Origin: Cyanobacteria bacterium GSL.Bin1
Lineage (GTDB): Bacteria > Cyanobacteriota > Cyanobacteriia > Cyanobacteriales > Rubidibacteraceae
Assembly (NCBI GenBank): GCA_009909085.1
Contig: JAAANX010000044.1
Coordinates: 1 to 64,000 of the forward strand
Direction of reading: 5' to 3'
Length of the DNA: 64,000 nucleotides
Below the pieces are notes generated by a model. It was not told the origin of the DNA. It saw nothing but the letters and a program-made list of their open reading frames with translations, and did not search any database. Below, piece by piece: positions 42,785 to 52,357 of the stretch. The position numbers and the translations under genes are program-made. How positions within the stretch are numbered: the stretch's first letter is position 1; the number at the start of each line of letters is the position of its first letter.

Positions 42785-44401
42785 ATGATTCCTAAAACTC
42801 GCCTGACTCTCATCATCATCCTTCTCTTGGGCAGTCTTTTAAGGATGATGAATCTTGGGAAAAAGCCCCTCTGGTTAGACGAAATTATTACGGCTTTGTT
42901 TACTTTCGGGCAGGGGTATTCAGTCATTCCGAGAGAAACAGTTTTCTCAATTGAAAGTATTCCTAATTTTTTCACTTATCAAGCTCAGAGTTGTTCGCAA
43001 ATTGCCCATTTTTTAGCGGAACAATCGACACATCCACCACTTTTTTTCTGCCTCTTGCATCAATGGTTAGGCATCATAAAAGAAGTCAAAATATTTGATC
43101 ATTTTTTAGCCATTCAATTACGCTTTCTACCCGCGCTTTTCGGGATTATTACTATTTTAGTATTGTATTATCTCAATCGACAGGCTTTTTCTGAAAAGGC
43201 GGGTTTGATGGGAGCAGCAATAATGACTATTTCTCCATTTGCTGTCTACTTATCTCAAGAAGCAAGACAATATACGTTACTATTGGCTTTTATTACCATC
43301 GCACTTTTGGCATTCGTGCAAATTTTAAAATCCGCTCGCCACAGTTGGTTTTATTGGTTACTCTGGGGAGTTGTCAATAGTTTAGGGGCTTACACTCACT
43401 ATTTTTTCTTCCTCTCTTTTATCGCCCAAGTGATGGTTCTTTTTGGCTTTTTCGTCTGGCAATTTCCACGGCGTTTATTGCTTCTTTTTGGTGTTACTGG
43501 AGGGGTTATTTTAAGTTACTTACCTTGGTTACCGACCCTAATAACTCATTTTTCCAGTCCGAAGACAGATTGGTTACCGAGTTTTGATTGGTTTGCTCCA
43601 ATTTACCAATTACTTCTCGGCTTGATCATTATGTTTGTTACGTTTCCGGTGGAAAATCAACCGATTTTTATGCAAGTGATTTCTGCTGTAATAATGCTGA
43701 GTTTTAGTGGTTGGCTGGTCTATCAAGTTAGTATGGGTTATCGGAAATTATTACACAATAAAGCAACGCAAAAAGTCACTCTCGCTTTATCTTTATATAT
43801 CGTTTTTGTATTCTTGCAACTTTTAGTAATTATCTATGGTTTAGAGAAAAATATCGCGATCGCGCCTCGCTATAATTATGTTTACTATCCTGCCCTTTGC
43901 TCACTCGTTGGGGCAAGTTTAATCGCACGCAATGAGCCAATCCGTTCTCATTTGTCTTGGAAACGATTGAGTATGATTGGCATGATCGGATTAGCCAGTT
44001 GTTTATTTGTCGTTGGGAATCTCTTTTTTCTCAAACCCTATTTTCCAGGGCTAACTGCCCAACGTTTTAATCAGTCTCCAGAACCGATGTTAATTGTTAT
44101 GGGCTATCGAAATGAAATGGATTTAGCCATTGGTTTAAGTTATGGTCTCGCTCTAAATCGGATCCGAGATCCTTCATTAACCAGCGATTTCATCTTTTTT
44201 GACGATCGCGATGGCTATGATCAAATGTGGGAAAACATACGTCAACTCCCTTTAAATGTTGCCCAAGTGTGGGTGCTGGGAACAGGCTTAAAGCGAGTTG
44301 ATTTTCCAGAAACATTACGTTTAAATCAGAGTCTAACTTGTCAGCGCGATCGCGATAATTATTACCGGATTGGTATTCCTTATCAACGTTATCAGTGCTA
44401 G
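42785..44401 (+). CDS. GT39-like membrane glycosyltransferase
   Basis: The 538-residue protein has about ten to twelve membrane segments and the ArnT/PMT-like first loop KPLWLDEIITALFTFGQGY with an Asp-Glu pair for catalysis. The periplasmic loops have THPPLFFCLLHQW. It would glycosylate a lipid or protein at the outer membrane face. ATG at 42785 was chosen; a TTG two codons earlier is unlikely. It is not similar in length to the TPR-tailed protein at 24742, so it is a second, standard member of the fold. No sugar-lipid synthesis genes adjoin it. Confidence 0.85.
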   Translation: MIPKTRLTLIIILLLGSLLRMMNLGKKPLWLDEIITALFTFGQGYSVIPRETVFSIESIPNFFTYQAQSCSQIAHFLAEQSTHPPLFFCLLHQWLGIIKEVKIFDHFLAIQLRFLPALFGIITILVLYYLNRQAFSEKAGLMGAAIMTISPFAVYLSQEARQYTLLLAFITIALLAFVQILKSARHSWFYWLLWGVVNSLGAYTHYFFFLSFIAQVMVLFGFFVWQFPRRLLLLFGVTGGVILSYLPWLPTLITHFSSPKTDWLPSFDWFAPIYQLLLGLIIMFVTFPVENQPIFMQVISAVIMLSFSGWLVYQVSMGYRKLLHNKATQKVTLALSLYIVFVFLQLLVIIYGLEKNIAIAPRYNYVYYPALCSLVGASLIARNEPIRSHLSWKRLSMIGMIGLASCLFVVGNLFFLKPYFPGLTAQRFNQSPEPMLIVMGYRNEMDLAIGLSYGLALNRIRDPSLTSDFIFFDDRDGYDQMWENIRQLPLNVAQVWVLGTGLKRVDFPETLRLNQSLTCQRDRDNYYRIGIPYQRYQC

Positions 44402-44476
44402 GTTGCAATCCTAAAGATAGGGATAAAATGACTCAATTCAACTTCATGGATCTAAGTTTTTCAGCTTGGTTTCTAC

Positions 44477-44980
44477 CTAAAACGTATTAAAGCTAATTTT
44501 GCACTGAGCAGGCGTTACCTTAAAATGACAGGTGTAAGTAGCAAGACAATCTTCCTGTTTGCTAATTAAGATTAAGTTGTAATTATAATCACGAGCAATG
44601 GTTCCGAATTGATTGACTAAACTGTATTGATCTAAATAATCTAGAGTTTGCCAAAAGCGGTTATCCACCACTAAATTGATCACTTTCGTTGTGACATCCG
44701 CTTCCCAATGAGTGACTAATTTACCCTCTAAGGGATCATATTTTTCGACCGCCCACCACAAGCTAGGCTGGCTTATTTGTGTTTGTGAGGGTGTCGTGGC
44801 GCTAACCGTTTCTTTTTCACCAAGATTTGGGGTGCGCATTTGAAAACCCGCTCTTACACCATTTTCTGGCATAACATTGCAACTTGTTTTCTGTAATGAT
44901 TGTGCAAAAGTTACAGTTGCTAAATTTGCCCAAAGCAGGGGAATGACAGGGATCAAGGGGAGAAGTTTGCTGAGTGACAT
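44477..44980 (-). CDS. Secreted or periplasmic hypothetical protein
   Basis: The 167-residue protein starts with a clear signal peptide (positive start, LLPLIPVIPLLWANLATVTFA, cleavage near residue 26). The mature part has four Cys residues and WWAVEKYDPLEGKLVTHWEA. No family was recognised. It is a single gene on the minus strand between the GT39-like gene and the GH15-like gene. Confidence 0.75.
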   Translation of the reverse strand: MSLSKLLPLIPVIPLLWANLATVTFAQSLQKTSCNVMPENGVRAGFQMRTPNLGEKETVSATTPSQTQISQPSLWWAVEKYDPLEGKLVTHWEADVTTKVINLVVDNRFWQTLDYLDQYSLVNQFGTIARDYNYNLILISKQEDCLATYTCHFKVTPAQCKISFNTF

Positions 44981-45071
44981 GAGCTGATTGAAATGGGCTT
45001 AGCTGTTCATTCTATAGCTGAGAACAGTTCGAGAGAACAACGGTTTGCGTCTAATATACTCCAATGCTGAC

Positions 45072-46382
45072 TTAAACGTTTAGACTATTTTTTATCTCCT
45101 TTAGTGCCAAGATTAAGTTGGCTTGTGTCCAGAGTAAGGGAGTTGCATCACTGGGAACATATTCCCTCTGTTCACGGTAATAGAGTTCTGGACATCGGTA
45201 AGGTCCAAATTCACTATTCTTGCCCGTAATTTGTCCTAACGAACGATTGAGGTAATGAATCTGTTGCTGAAGATCCAAGGAACTATGTGTATTTTGATAT
45301 TGCTTGCCAAAAATAACGGAAACGATGGGGTCAAAAATACACCATTGGGCTTCTTCCCCCGGTTTCAAGAAGGCATCTCGCTTTTCTATGTCGTTACTAA
45401 ACTCTGCTGTGCGCTGTTCTTGACTTAAAATCTGTTTGTAGTTGGGAAACCAGAACGAATCGCCAACATAACGAGAAATACCATAGTTGCCTTCGAGGGT
45501 ATCCAAAACGCGATCGCGCACTTTAATCGCCGTTGTCTGGGAGACGACTTTTAGGGGGTAAATCAAGAAGAGTAATGCCCCATCCGTTTCTCGTTTTTTC
45601 TTGGGATCGGTTTGTAGACATTCTGCGGGGAGAATTTGCAGGAGGGCAGTATTGCCGTTGTCGATTAAATCATTTAAAAGTTGGGGGGTTATGACTTCTC
45701 CGTCATACTGACAGCAGTGGGCAACAAACTCGGCATTCAGGTTCATTTGTTTGAGGGCTTTTAACCCTGCTACTACCGTACCAATACTCGACGCTGAAAT
45801 CTTGCGGGTTTCTTCCCAATGTCCGCTATCTTCATCTTGCCAGTACGCGATCGCGCGAAAATAGAGCGGAAATAATGCTAAGGTTTCCACATCCGATTCA
45901 CTCACACTAAGTAAGCCATCCCGCGCCAAGAGACAATAAAACCATAAAAAGTAACCGAGGGCATCATTTTGCGCGTGGGGCCAATATTCGGGGTTTTCTG
46001 CCAGTGTTTCCCCCTTGAAGCGAATATGAGGACGATTCATCACGTTTTGCGCTAGACTCGGTTCTTTGATAATACTTTCAAAGCGCGATCGATGCTTGGT
46101 AAAGTATGCCATTAAGGTTTGAGCCGTTTTAACCGCAATGTCTGTTTTTCCCCACACATAATGGGCATGGGCAACATGAATGTTATCGCGGACCCAAACA
46201 TTAGAATATCCGGTGTATTCGGTTTGATCATCTAAGACGGCTGCGGGAAATAGACCATTACTCAAGCGAGGAAATGTTAGTGCTTTCTTTTCTACAAGCA
46301 GCGTCAATAATTTTTCAAGATGGGAAGGGGTGTAACTCCTCTGAATCAGATCCAGTAACTCTTCATTATGAATAATGAGCAT
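45072..46382 (-). CDS. GH15-like glycoside hydrolase / phosphorylase-kinase-alpha-like protein
   Basis: The 436-residue protein has an (alpha/alpha)6-barrel pattern: NVWVRDNIHVAHAHYVWG, KGETLAENPEYWPHAQNDALGYFLW and a C-terminal FGPYRCPELYYRE. These blocks are shared by cyanobacterial GH15-family proteins related to the alpha subunit of phosphorylase kinase. A role in alpha-glucan breakdown is likely given the next two genes. No signal peptide is visible. It follows the pullulanase gene by 132 bp on the same strand, with degraded heptamer repeats between. Confidence 0.85.
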   Translation of the reverse strand: MLIIHNEELLDLIQRSYTPSHLEKLLTLLVEKKALTFPRLSNGLFPAAVLDDQTEYTGYSNVWVRDNIHVAHAHYVWGKTDIAVKTAQTLMAYFTKHRSRFESIIKEPSLAQNVMNRPHIRFKGETLAENPEYWPHAQNDALGYFLWFYCLLARDGLLSVSESDVETLALFPLYFRAIAYWQDEDSGHWEETRKISASSIGTVVAGLKALKQMNLNAEFVAHCCQYDGEVITPQLLNDLIDNGNTALLQILPAECLQTDPKKKRETDGALLFLIYPLKVVSQTTAIKVRDRVLDTLEGNYGISRYVGDSFWFPNYKQILSQEQRTAEFSNDIEKRDAFLKPGEEAQWCIFDPIVSVIFGKQYQNTHSSLDLQQQIHYLNRSLGQITGKNSEFGPYRCPELYYREQREYVPSDATPLLWTQANLILALKEIKNSLNV

Positions 46383-46514
46383 ATTAGCAATTAAGAATTA
46401 AGTCGTTAGTGATTAGTCATTGAATCAAAAAAGAGGGAAGAGAAAGAAGGATACAATTCAAAATTAATCCTCACTTCTCCCCCTCTCTCCATCTAGACGA
46501 AGGAATAAAACAGC

Positions 46515-49500
46515 CTAGCTTGATTCAGGTGCAACAAAAACGGCAGTCGTCCGCGCCGGGACTTCAAATTCGCCCGTTGACACATCAAAATTGGCTGATT
46601 TCACCACATCATCATGAGAATTCGCTTGTACCGGGTGTAACACCATGGACGTTCCCGCTAATTCCGGAATTTTAAATTTTTGCCCAAATTTATCGGCATT
46701 AAACAAAGCCACAACCTTTTTGTAGTTGGGGTCTAAGTTTTCTCCCACCGTATCATCCAAGGACATAACAATTAAGGCATCTTGTTGATTTTGTCCCATG
46801 TTGTGGAAGTTGACTCGCTGTTCAATGTCTTCTTTGGTTCGCAAACGGAATAGCGGAGAACTGCGCCGAAGTTTCAGAACTTCTTGAAAATGATGAGTAT
46901 TGGCTAAAATATGCTCTGGTTCCGGATCAAATTTGGAGTTTCTCAGCATAGGCGACATAATGTCCCACCGTTCTTGGTTACTACTCCAGGCTGGCGGTAG
47001 CCCCACACCAAAGTTATTTTTGCTGTAGGTAAAATCAATGCGATTAAACCAATCTCCTGAATCATAGCTATTGTGATCCAACGATTTGGAACGCAGCATA
47101 TCGCTTCCCAGTTGGAAGAAGGGAATCCCTTGACTTAACCCCACTAAACTTAACCCTAAATTCTGGACACGAACCCGTTCGTTCATGCTGGTAACAGCAC
47201 TTCCCGATTTGCCCAGAGGAAGTTTGAACATATTTAAGTCAAACAGGGTTTCATTGTCGTGTTTGGAAATGTAGTTGATACTTTCTTGGGGATCTTTGGT
47301 GTAACCCGTTCCTTCCAACTCAATTCCGGATACTTGGCGGTTATTTTGGTCAATAATTTGGAAGTCTTGGAGGCTACCAGCTAGATTGATCCGCAGTTTA
47401 TCGCTCTTGCCTTGCAAATCATAGCGAAATCGCTTGTCGTAAAAGTAACCATTCCAGTCGTAGGATTGACCATTGATAAACCCTTGACGATGAATGGCTT
47501 GCGGGTTGGTTGAGTAGCCCCCATGAACCGTATCGCGGATTTTATCGTTGAAGGTGCCAATACCGGTTCCTGCCATATTGTACTGAGTCGCAGCATAGAG
47601 TCCTTTGCCTTTTGCCGAACCGAAGTCCCAACCTTCCCCGTAAAGATAAATACTTTCTCCATCAACGCCATCTTGTTCTGGAGTCAGTTGATTAATGGTA
47701 TCTCGCAGGGTGACTAAGTTTTCAACGGTGTGCAGATTCATTAAGTCGAAGCGAAACCCATCGACTTTGTAGGCTTTGATCCAGCGCAGAATCGTATCCA
47801 CCATTAATTTTTCCATCATGGTAAACTCCGTTGCCGTATCCGGACAACAACTAGAGTTTTCTTGATAGCCATCTTTGTTATAGCGATGGTAATAGCCGGG
47901 AACCACTTTATCCAAGACGGCTTGGGTATAGAGACCATTGGCAAAGGTGTGGTTATACACCACGTCCATCACCACTCTCAAGCCAATCTCATTGAGGGAT
48001 TGCACCATTTTCCGAAATTCAATGATGCGAGTGGTACCATCTTGGGCGGTAGCATAACTGCCTTCAGGAACGCCATAGTGATAAGGATCATAGCCCCAAT
48101 TAAAGCTATCATTGCCCCGTGTGGAACCAATAATGGCTTGTTGTTGCACTGAATCCCGTCCAAAACTAGCAAGGAGATTGGGATCAGGATTAATTCGAGC
48201 TTGGGGATTTTCTTCAACAGAAGCAAAATCCGAGGCTGGTAACAAATGGAGATGGGTTAAGCCTGCTTCTGCCAGTTGCTGGAGATGATTCATCCCGTTA
48301 GAAAGGGGTTTGCCATTTTTACCGCTGTAACTAAAAGCATTAAAGGTACCGCGATCGCGCTCAGGAACGCTTTCATCATCGCGACTGAAGTCCCGCACAT
48401 GGGCTTCATAAATAGCCATATCTTCGGGGGCATCCAGTGGGGGCTTAGCAATGCTATCCCAACCGTCTGGTTTTAAGCTTGGATCCTCGTACAGATCGAC
48501 GATTTGGCTGAAACGGCTGTCTTGAGACAAATTCACTGAATAGGGATCCGTGACAAAATTTCTCTCAAACTTACCCGTAAAAGGGACATATACTTCCACT
48601 TCGTAAAGGTAATACTCTTTATCCCAGCTGCGATCGCCAACAACAGACCAAACTCCCGTTTCCGGATTAAAGTCCATTTCGTGAGTGGTGGCTTTCGTAT
48701 TGGGCTGGGCATCTTCAAAGCGATGTAACGTCACTGACTTCGCCGTTGGTGCCCACACTTTTAAGGTAGGAGTGCCTTGATTATAAATCACTCCTAATTC
48801 ACCGGAGTAACTGTAGAGTTCATCGATTACGCCCTGCAATTGAACGCCTGTGGCATCAATCAATTTGCCATTTTCGTCATAAGCTGCGATCGCGGTTTCA
48901 CTTTTGACAATGGCGGGAATCAAAGGCTTGGCAGCACGAGGAACCTGTAAATCATGATAACCGTCAATATTAGGAAATTTGTAACTGGTATCCCAACTCA
49001 GGGTATCTCCATTCCTTAAGTTAATGCCATCGCCACTACGAACGGGCACCAGCAAATTTCCATTGGGAGCGTAATGCAGTTCATATGTGGTTCCCTGGTC
49101 TTGATTCCAAGCAATATTTTCCTGATCGATCCACATTGCTTTTCTTTGTTCAGGGACATTAGGAACAGGACTCACCGTGAGACGACCATTGCCGCCGCTT
49201 TGCCAGCGAACCGCTGAGGTTTCCTGTTGAACACAGCGGGTCGTGTATTCATACAAGCCTGTGTCCGGAGCAATAGCACCACGATATTCATCATTATTAT
49301 TGGCATCCCCAATGTAGGACATGGGCGTAGTCATGACATTTTGCCAGGGTCCGCCAAAGACTTCGACTTCTCCCCAATAGAGCGTACAAGTAATGTCATC
49401 TCCGCGACCATACGCATCAGTCACCCCTTTTTTATAGACTTGGGTGTAAACGCTAAATGATTCTCCGGTGGGGAGGATAATATTGGAACTTCCCGAGGGG

Positions 49501-49661
49501 AACATATTTCCCACCCAATTTAAAGGAGAGTTGGAGTCCGCACAAGCCGGCTGACTCCAACTGAGAAAGAAACAGAGAAGGGGGAATAAAATCAGTCTTT
49601 TCCAGGATTTCCCCCGGGGGGAATGTCCCCCCAGACTTGCCATTGGCAACGTTTTAGTCAT
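46515..49661 (-). CDS. Exported pullulanase-type alpha-1,6-glucosidase
   Basis: Pullulanase hydrolyses alpha-1,6 branches of glycogen or starch. The 1048-residue GH13 enzyme has a signal peptide (about 1-43, ending near ACADS), N-terminal carbohydrate-binding-like domains with a CBM48-like strand set (about 270-400), and the catalytic barrel. Nucleophile is Asp639 in DGFRFDLMN, acid Glu676 in YGEGWDFG, and Asp802 in KHDNET. Export is unusual for a cyanobacterial debranching enzyme; glycogen is cytoplasmic. Two bases separate it from the upstream GH13 gene, so they are coupled, although that GH13 protein has no signal peptide. Confidence 0.93.
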   Translation of the reverse strand: MTKTLPMASLGGHSPRGKSWKRLILFPLLCFFLSWSQPACADSNSPLNWVGNMFPSGSSNIILPTGESFSVYTQVYKKGVTDAYGRGDDITCTLYWGEVEVFGGPWQNVMTTPMSYIGDANNNDEYRGAIAPDTGLYEYTTRCVQQETSAVRWQSGGNGRLTVSPVPNVPEQRKAMWIDQENIAWNQDQGTTYELHYAPNGNLLVPVRSGDGINLRNGDTLSWDTSYKFPNIDGYHDLQVPRAAKPLIPAIVKSETAIAAYDENGKLIDATGVQLQGVIDELYSYSGELGVIYNQGTPTLKVWAPTAKSVTLHRFEDAQPNTKATTHEMDFNPETGVWSVVGDRSWDKEYYLYEVEVYVPFTGKFERNFVTDPYSVNLSQDSRFSQIVDLYEDPSLKPDGWDSIAKPPLDAPEDMAIYEAHVRDFSRDDESVPERDRGTFNAFSYSGKNGKPLSNGMNHLQQLAEAGLTHLHLLPASDFASVEENPQARINPDPNLLASFGRDSVQQQAIIGSTRGNDSFNWGYDPYHYGVPEGSYATAQDGTTRIIEFRKMVQSLNEIGLRVVMDVVYNHTFANGLYTQAVLDKVVPGYYHRYNKDGYQENSSCCPDTATEFTMMEKLMVDTILRWIKAYKVDGFRFDLMNLHTVENLVTLRDTINQLTPEQDGVDGESIYLYGEGWDFGSAKGKGLYAATQYNMAGTGIGTFNDKIRDTVHGGYSTNPQAIHRQGFINGQSYDWNGYFYDKRFRYDLQGKSDKLRINLAGSLQDFQIIDQNNRQVSGIELEGTGYTKDPQESINYISKHDNETLFDLNMFKLPLGKSGSAVTSMNERVRVQNLGLSLVGLSQGIPFFQLGSDMLRSKSLDHNSYDSGDWFNRIDFTYSKNNFGVGLPPAWSSNQERWDIMSPMLRNSKFDPEPEHILANTHHFQEVLKLRRSSPLFRLRTKEDIEQRVNFHNMGQNQQDALIVMSLDDTVGENLDPNYKKVVALFNADKFGQKFKIPELAGTSMVLHPVQANSHDDVVKSANFDVSTGEFEVPARTTAVFVAPESS

Positions 49662-49663
49662 AT

Positions 49664-52183
49664 CTACGGACGGTACGTTTGATAGAAGTAGTAGTCATCG
49701 GAACGCGGCCGCTCAATAGAGGGTGCAGCAGGAGTTTCTCCTGTGGGTTCGGGTTGATAGCCATCGGCTTGGACTAACCCCACCACTCCATAAGCGTCCA
49801 AAGAAAACTCTACCTCATGATCTTGCGCTTGGGTATAGGTTGGATTTTTTCCGTCTCCGCCATACATCGCGCGATCGCTGTCGAGAGCAATCTCAAACTT
49901 CGCATCCTCGGGGTATACAGGAATTTTATAATTGTCAATCGCGTTATCCCCTAAATTGGTTACTGCGTACACTCGTTGTCCGGTTTCAAAATCAATGCGC
50001 TCAAAGACAATCACTTTATTATCATGATCGATCCAGTGCAACATATTGCGGTGCATATTATAAGGCGCAAACGCCGGTTGCGCGCGGAAGAAGCGTTTCA
50101 TATCGCCTTGGAACTGCACCATTTCTGTCACTTCGTCGTTTGTCAGTTGAGACCAATCAATGGGTGCATTACTGTTTAAGTTCCCGTCTTGCATTGTCCA
50201 CAATTGGAACATATCCAAGTAGTAAGAACTGGCAAACATCGTTAACGCTGACCAAGAGCGAATTTTTTGGTTATGATGACCGCCATCAATGGCATCGGCT
50301 AAGTAGCGACCGCGGGCTTGGAAGGGATTACCGGGGTTGGCAAATTCATCATGGTTCCCTGGATAATACAACATCGCCAGGGGCCAATCTTGGGAGAGCA
50401 TATAGTCTAGCTTCCAGGTATCGATTTCCTCGGTATATTTCAAGAGGTTTTCCGTGAACCAGAGGTAAAAGCGATCGCTGTAAGTGGTGAGTAAACCAGC
50501 ACCACCCGCATCCCGGGCGCGATTGAGATAAGGATCGCCAAAGTAACCTTCGCCAATCACGACCGATTGCGGACGATAGGTATCAACCGCTGCGGTTAAC
50601 TCTTTGAGAAATTCCCGACCATAAGGTTGGGCATCAATCCCATTCACATTATCAATCCGTAACCCATCAAAGCCATAATCAATCAAATTCACTAAACCGG
50701 CATCAATCAAGTTTTTCCGAACTTCGGGGGTATAGTTAAAGCGACGAGTTCCCCATTCAGTCCAATCGCCAGCATAAAGTTCACTGCCATCTTGGGCTTG
50801 GTATTGAGAAAAGCCAACTGGCGCAAACTCCCGAGGCGGATTATTCCCGCGCGGAGAATAGTGACTGTAAACCACATCTAACAAGACCGCCACATCCGTA
50901 TCGTGGAAGGCATTAATCATCTGACGCAGTTCATCGGGGCTACCAAAGTCCGCGTGCTTGCCGTACATACTGATGGTTTGATAGCTATAGCGCCAATCGG
51001 GAAGATATTCCGCACCCGGTTCCCAGAAATCGACATGAGTATCAAGGGGCATAAACTCAACGGTGTTGTAGCCCAATTTTGCCATTGCTTCAGGTAAACC
51101 GCACTCGCGAACAAAATTGTATAAGCGGGGAATATGATCTTCTCCCGTATCGCCATAAAAACTGGACTTCGGATTTTGACATTGCCATTTCAACGCCATC
51201 GAAAGCACATCCGTTTCCGCAATGGTTAATTGTTTACCCCGTAAATCGAGCGGAGACCCCTCTGCTTTGGTTTGCGGATCCGGTTTCCAGAAAACAGAAT
51301 TGAGTTCGTCGCTTCGTTCCCCGTTATAAAAGCGTTCATTAAAGCCTGGGGTTGAGAGTAAAGTAGCCCCTAAATCAACCCGATGCTCACCATCTTGATC
51401 CACTAGACGATATTGTTGTTTATGGTAATCGCCTGGGGGAAGCGTAACAGCATGGATATGAGGATTTTCCGGCAAGGGTTGTAATTGATAATCTGCCAAG
51501 CTAGCGACGTTGCCCCAGTTATTGAAATCGCCAATGACGTGCAAACGTTCATAATCGTTACCAACCAGTACCCGTAGGGTAAGTGAACCGTCATCATGGA
51601 AACGCGTTCCCACTTGCGGTTGAAAGGTATCGCGCTGGGGTTCCCGTTCTAACTTCTCCACCGATGCCAGACGCAGGGATTCAACGTCTGGACTGACAAC
51701 GGGCTTTTTCTTCATGGGGGCAAAGTCGTCAATTTCTTTCGCCGACAGACGCGTTAAATTATTAATATCTTTAATGCCGAGGTAGCGTAACTGAGAATAG
51801 GTGGGTTCAGTGACCAATTCCCCTTCCGCGATCGCCTCTTTTTCGGTTTGGCCGCCTTGCACGTTGATAATCAACTGTTGCAACGCTTCCATTACGCGCA
51901 TAATCCCTTGTTTGAGACTGCTTAAAACCCCTGACAATAAAGAATTAGAGTGATCGCCACTGAGAGCTAATTGCAGCGATCGCGCTGCTGTTGCTGCAAC
52001 ATTTTCATTGTCCTCTTGCGAAGACCAGTTGAAATTTACCTGCGTTGTAGAATTAGGTTGTTGCTCATTCGATGACACCTGAAGAATTAACTTAACTTCT
52101 TCATCACTAAAGTCTCTAGCCAACTCCGGTGTCGGTGAAACAACATTTAATTGGTAAGCTAGCCAAAGTGAAATAAAATCCAT
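49664..52183 (-). CDS. GH13 alpha-amylase family enzyme with CBM48-like domain
   Basis: This 839-residue protein has an N-terminal region without similarity known to me (about 1-190), a CBM48-like domain (about 190-275, RLHVIGDFNNWGN), and a GH13 barrel. The barrel has Asp511 in LRIDNVNG, acid Glu545 in IGEGYFGD and Asp612 in GNHDEF. It resembles branching enzymes and related glucan-modifying enzymes, but the usual GlgB length and motifs are not fully matched. No signal peptide is seen. The pullulanase gene begins 2 bp after its stop. It shares a 174 bp divergent promoter region with the GH13 gene at 52358. Confidence 0.88.
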   Translation of the reverse strand: MDFISLWLAYQLNVVSPTPELARDFSDEEVKLILQVSSNEQQPNSTTQVNFNWSSQEDNENVAATAARSLQLALSGDHSNSLLSGVLSSLKQGIMRVMEALQQLIINVQGGQTEKEAIAEGELVTEPTYSQLRYLGIKDINNLTRLSAKEIDDFAPMKKKPVVSPDVESLRLASVEKLEREPQRDTFQPQVGTRFHDDGSLTLRVLVGNDYERLHVIGDFNNWGNVASLADYQLQPLPENPHIHAVTLPPGDYHKQQYRLVDQDGEHRVDLGATLLSTPGFNERFYNGERSDELNSVFWKPDPQTKAEGSPLDLRGKQLTIAETDVLSMALKWQCQNPKSSFYGDTGEDHIPRLYNFVRECGLPEAMAKLGYNTVEFMPLDTHVDFWEPGAEYLPDWRYSYQTISMYGKHADFGSPDELRQMINAFHDTDVAVLLDVVYSHYSPRGNNPPREFAPVGFSQYQAQDGSELYAGDWTEWGTRRFNYTPEVRKNLIDAGLVNLIDYGFDGLRIDNVNGIDAQPYGREFLKELTAAVDTYRPQSVVIGEGYFGDPYLNRARDAGGAGLLTTYSDRFYLWFTENLLKYTEEIDTWKLDYMLSQDWPLAMLYYPGNHDEFANPGNPFQARGRYLADAIDGGHHNQKIRSWSALTMFASSYYLDMFQLWTMQDGNLNSNAPIDWSQLTNDEVTEMVQFQGDMKRFFRAQPAFAPYNMHRNMLHWIDHDNKVIVFERIDFETGQRVYAVTNLGDNAIDNYKIPVYPEDAKFEIALDSDRAMYGGDGKNPTYTQAQDHEVEFSLDAYGVVGLVQADGYQPEPTGETPAAPSIERPRSDDYYFYQTYRP

Positions 52184-52357
52184 ATATTATATCTTTTGTA
52201 GTTTGTGTAACAGAAACAAATATTTAGCAGTTAAGGAGCAAATCCTCACGAATAACGAACTAGCTGAGGAAGATTTGCGCAAATTAAATTTATTATACTT
52301 AACATACCGTTAATAACCAAAATATTAACTTAATAAAAATTGCTTAACGATAAGACA

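Noticed and set aside
47862-48476. Plus-strand frames inside the pullulanase gene
   Set aside because: They are antisense to the catalytic domain with its conserved Asp and Glu motifs.
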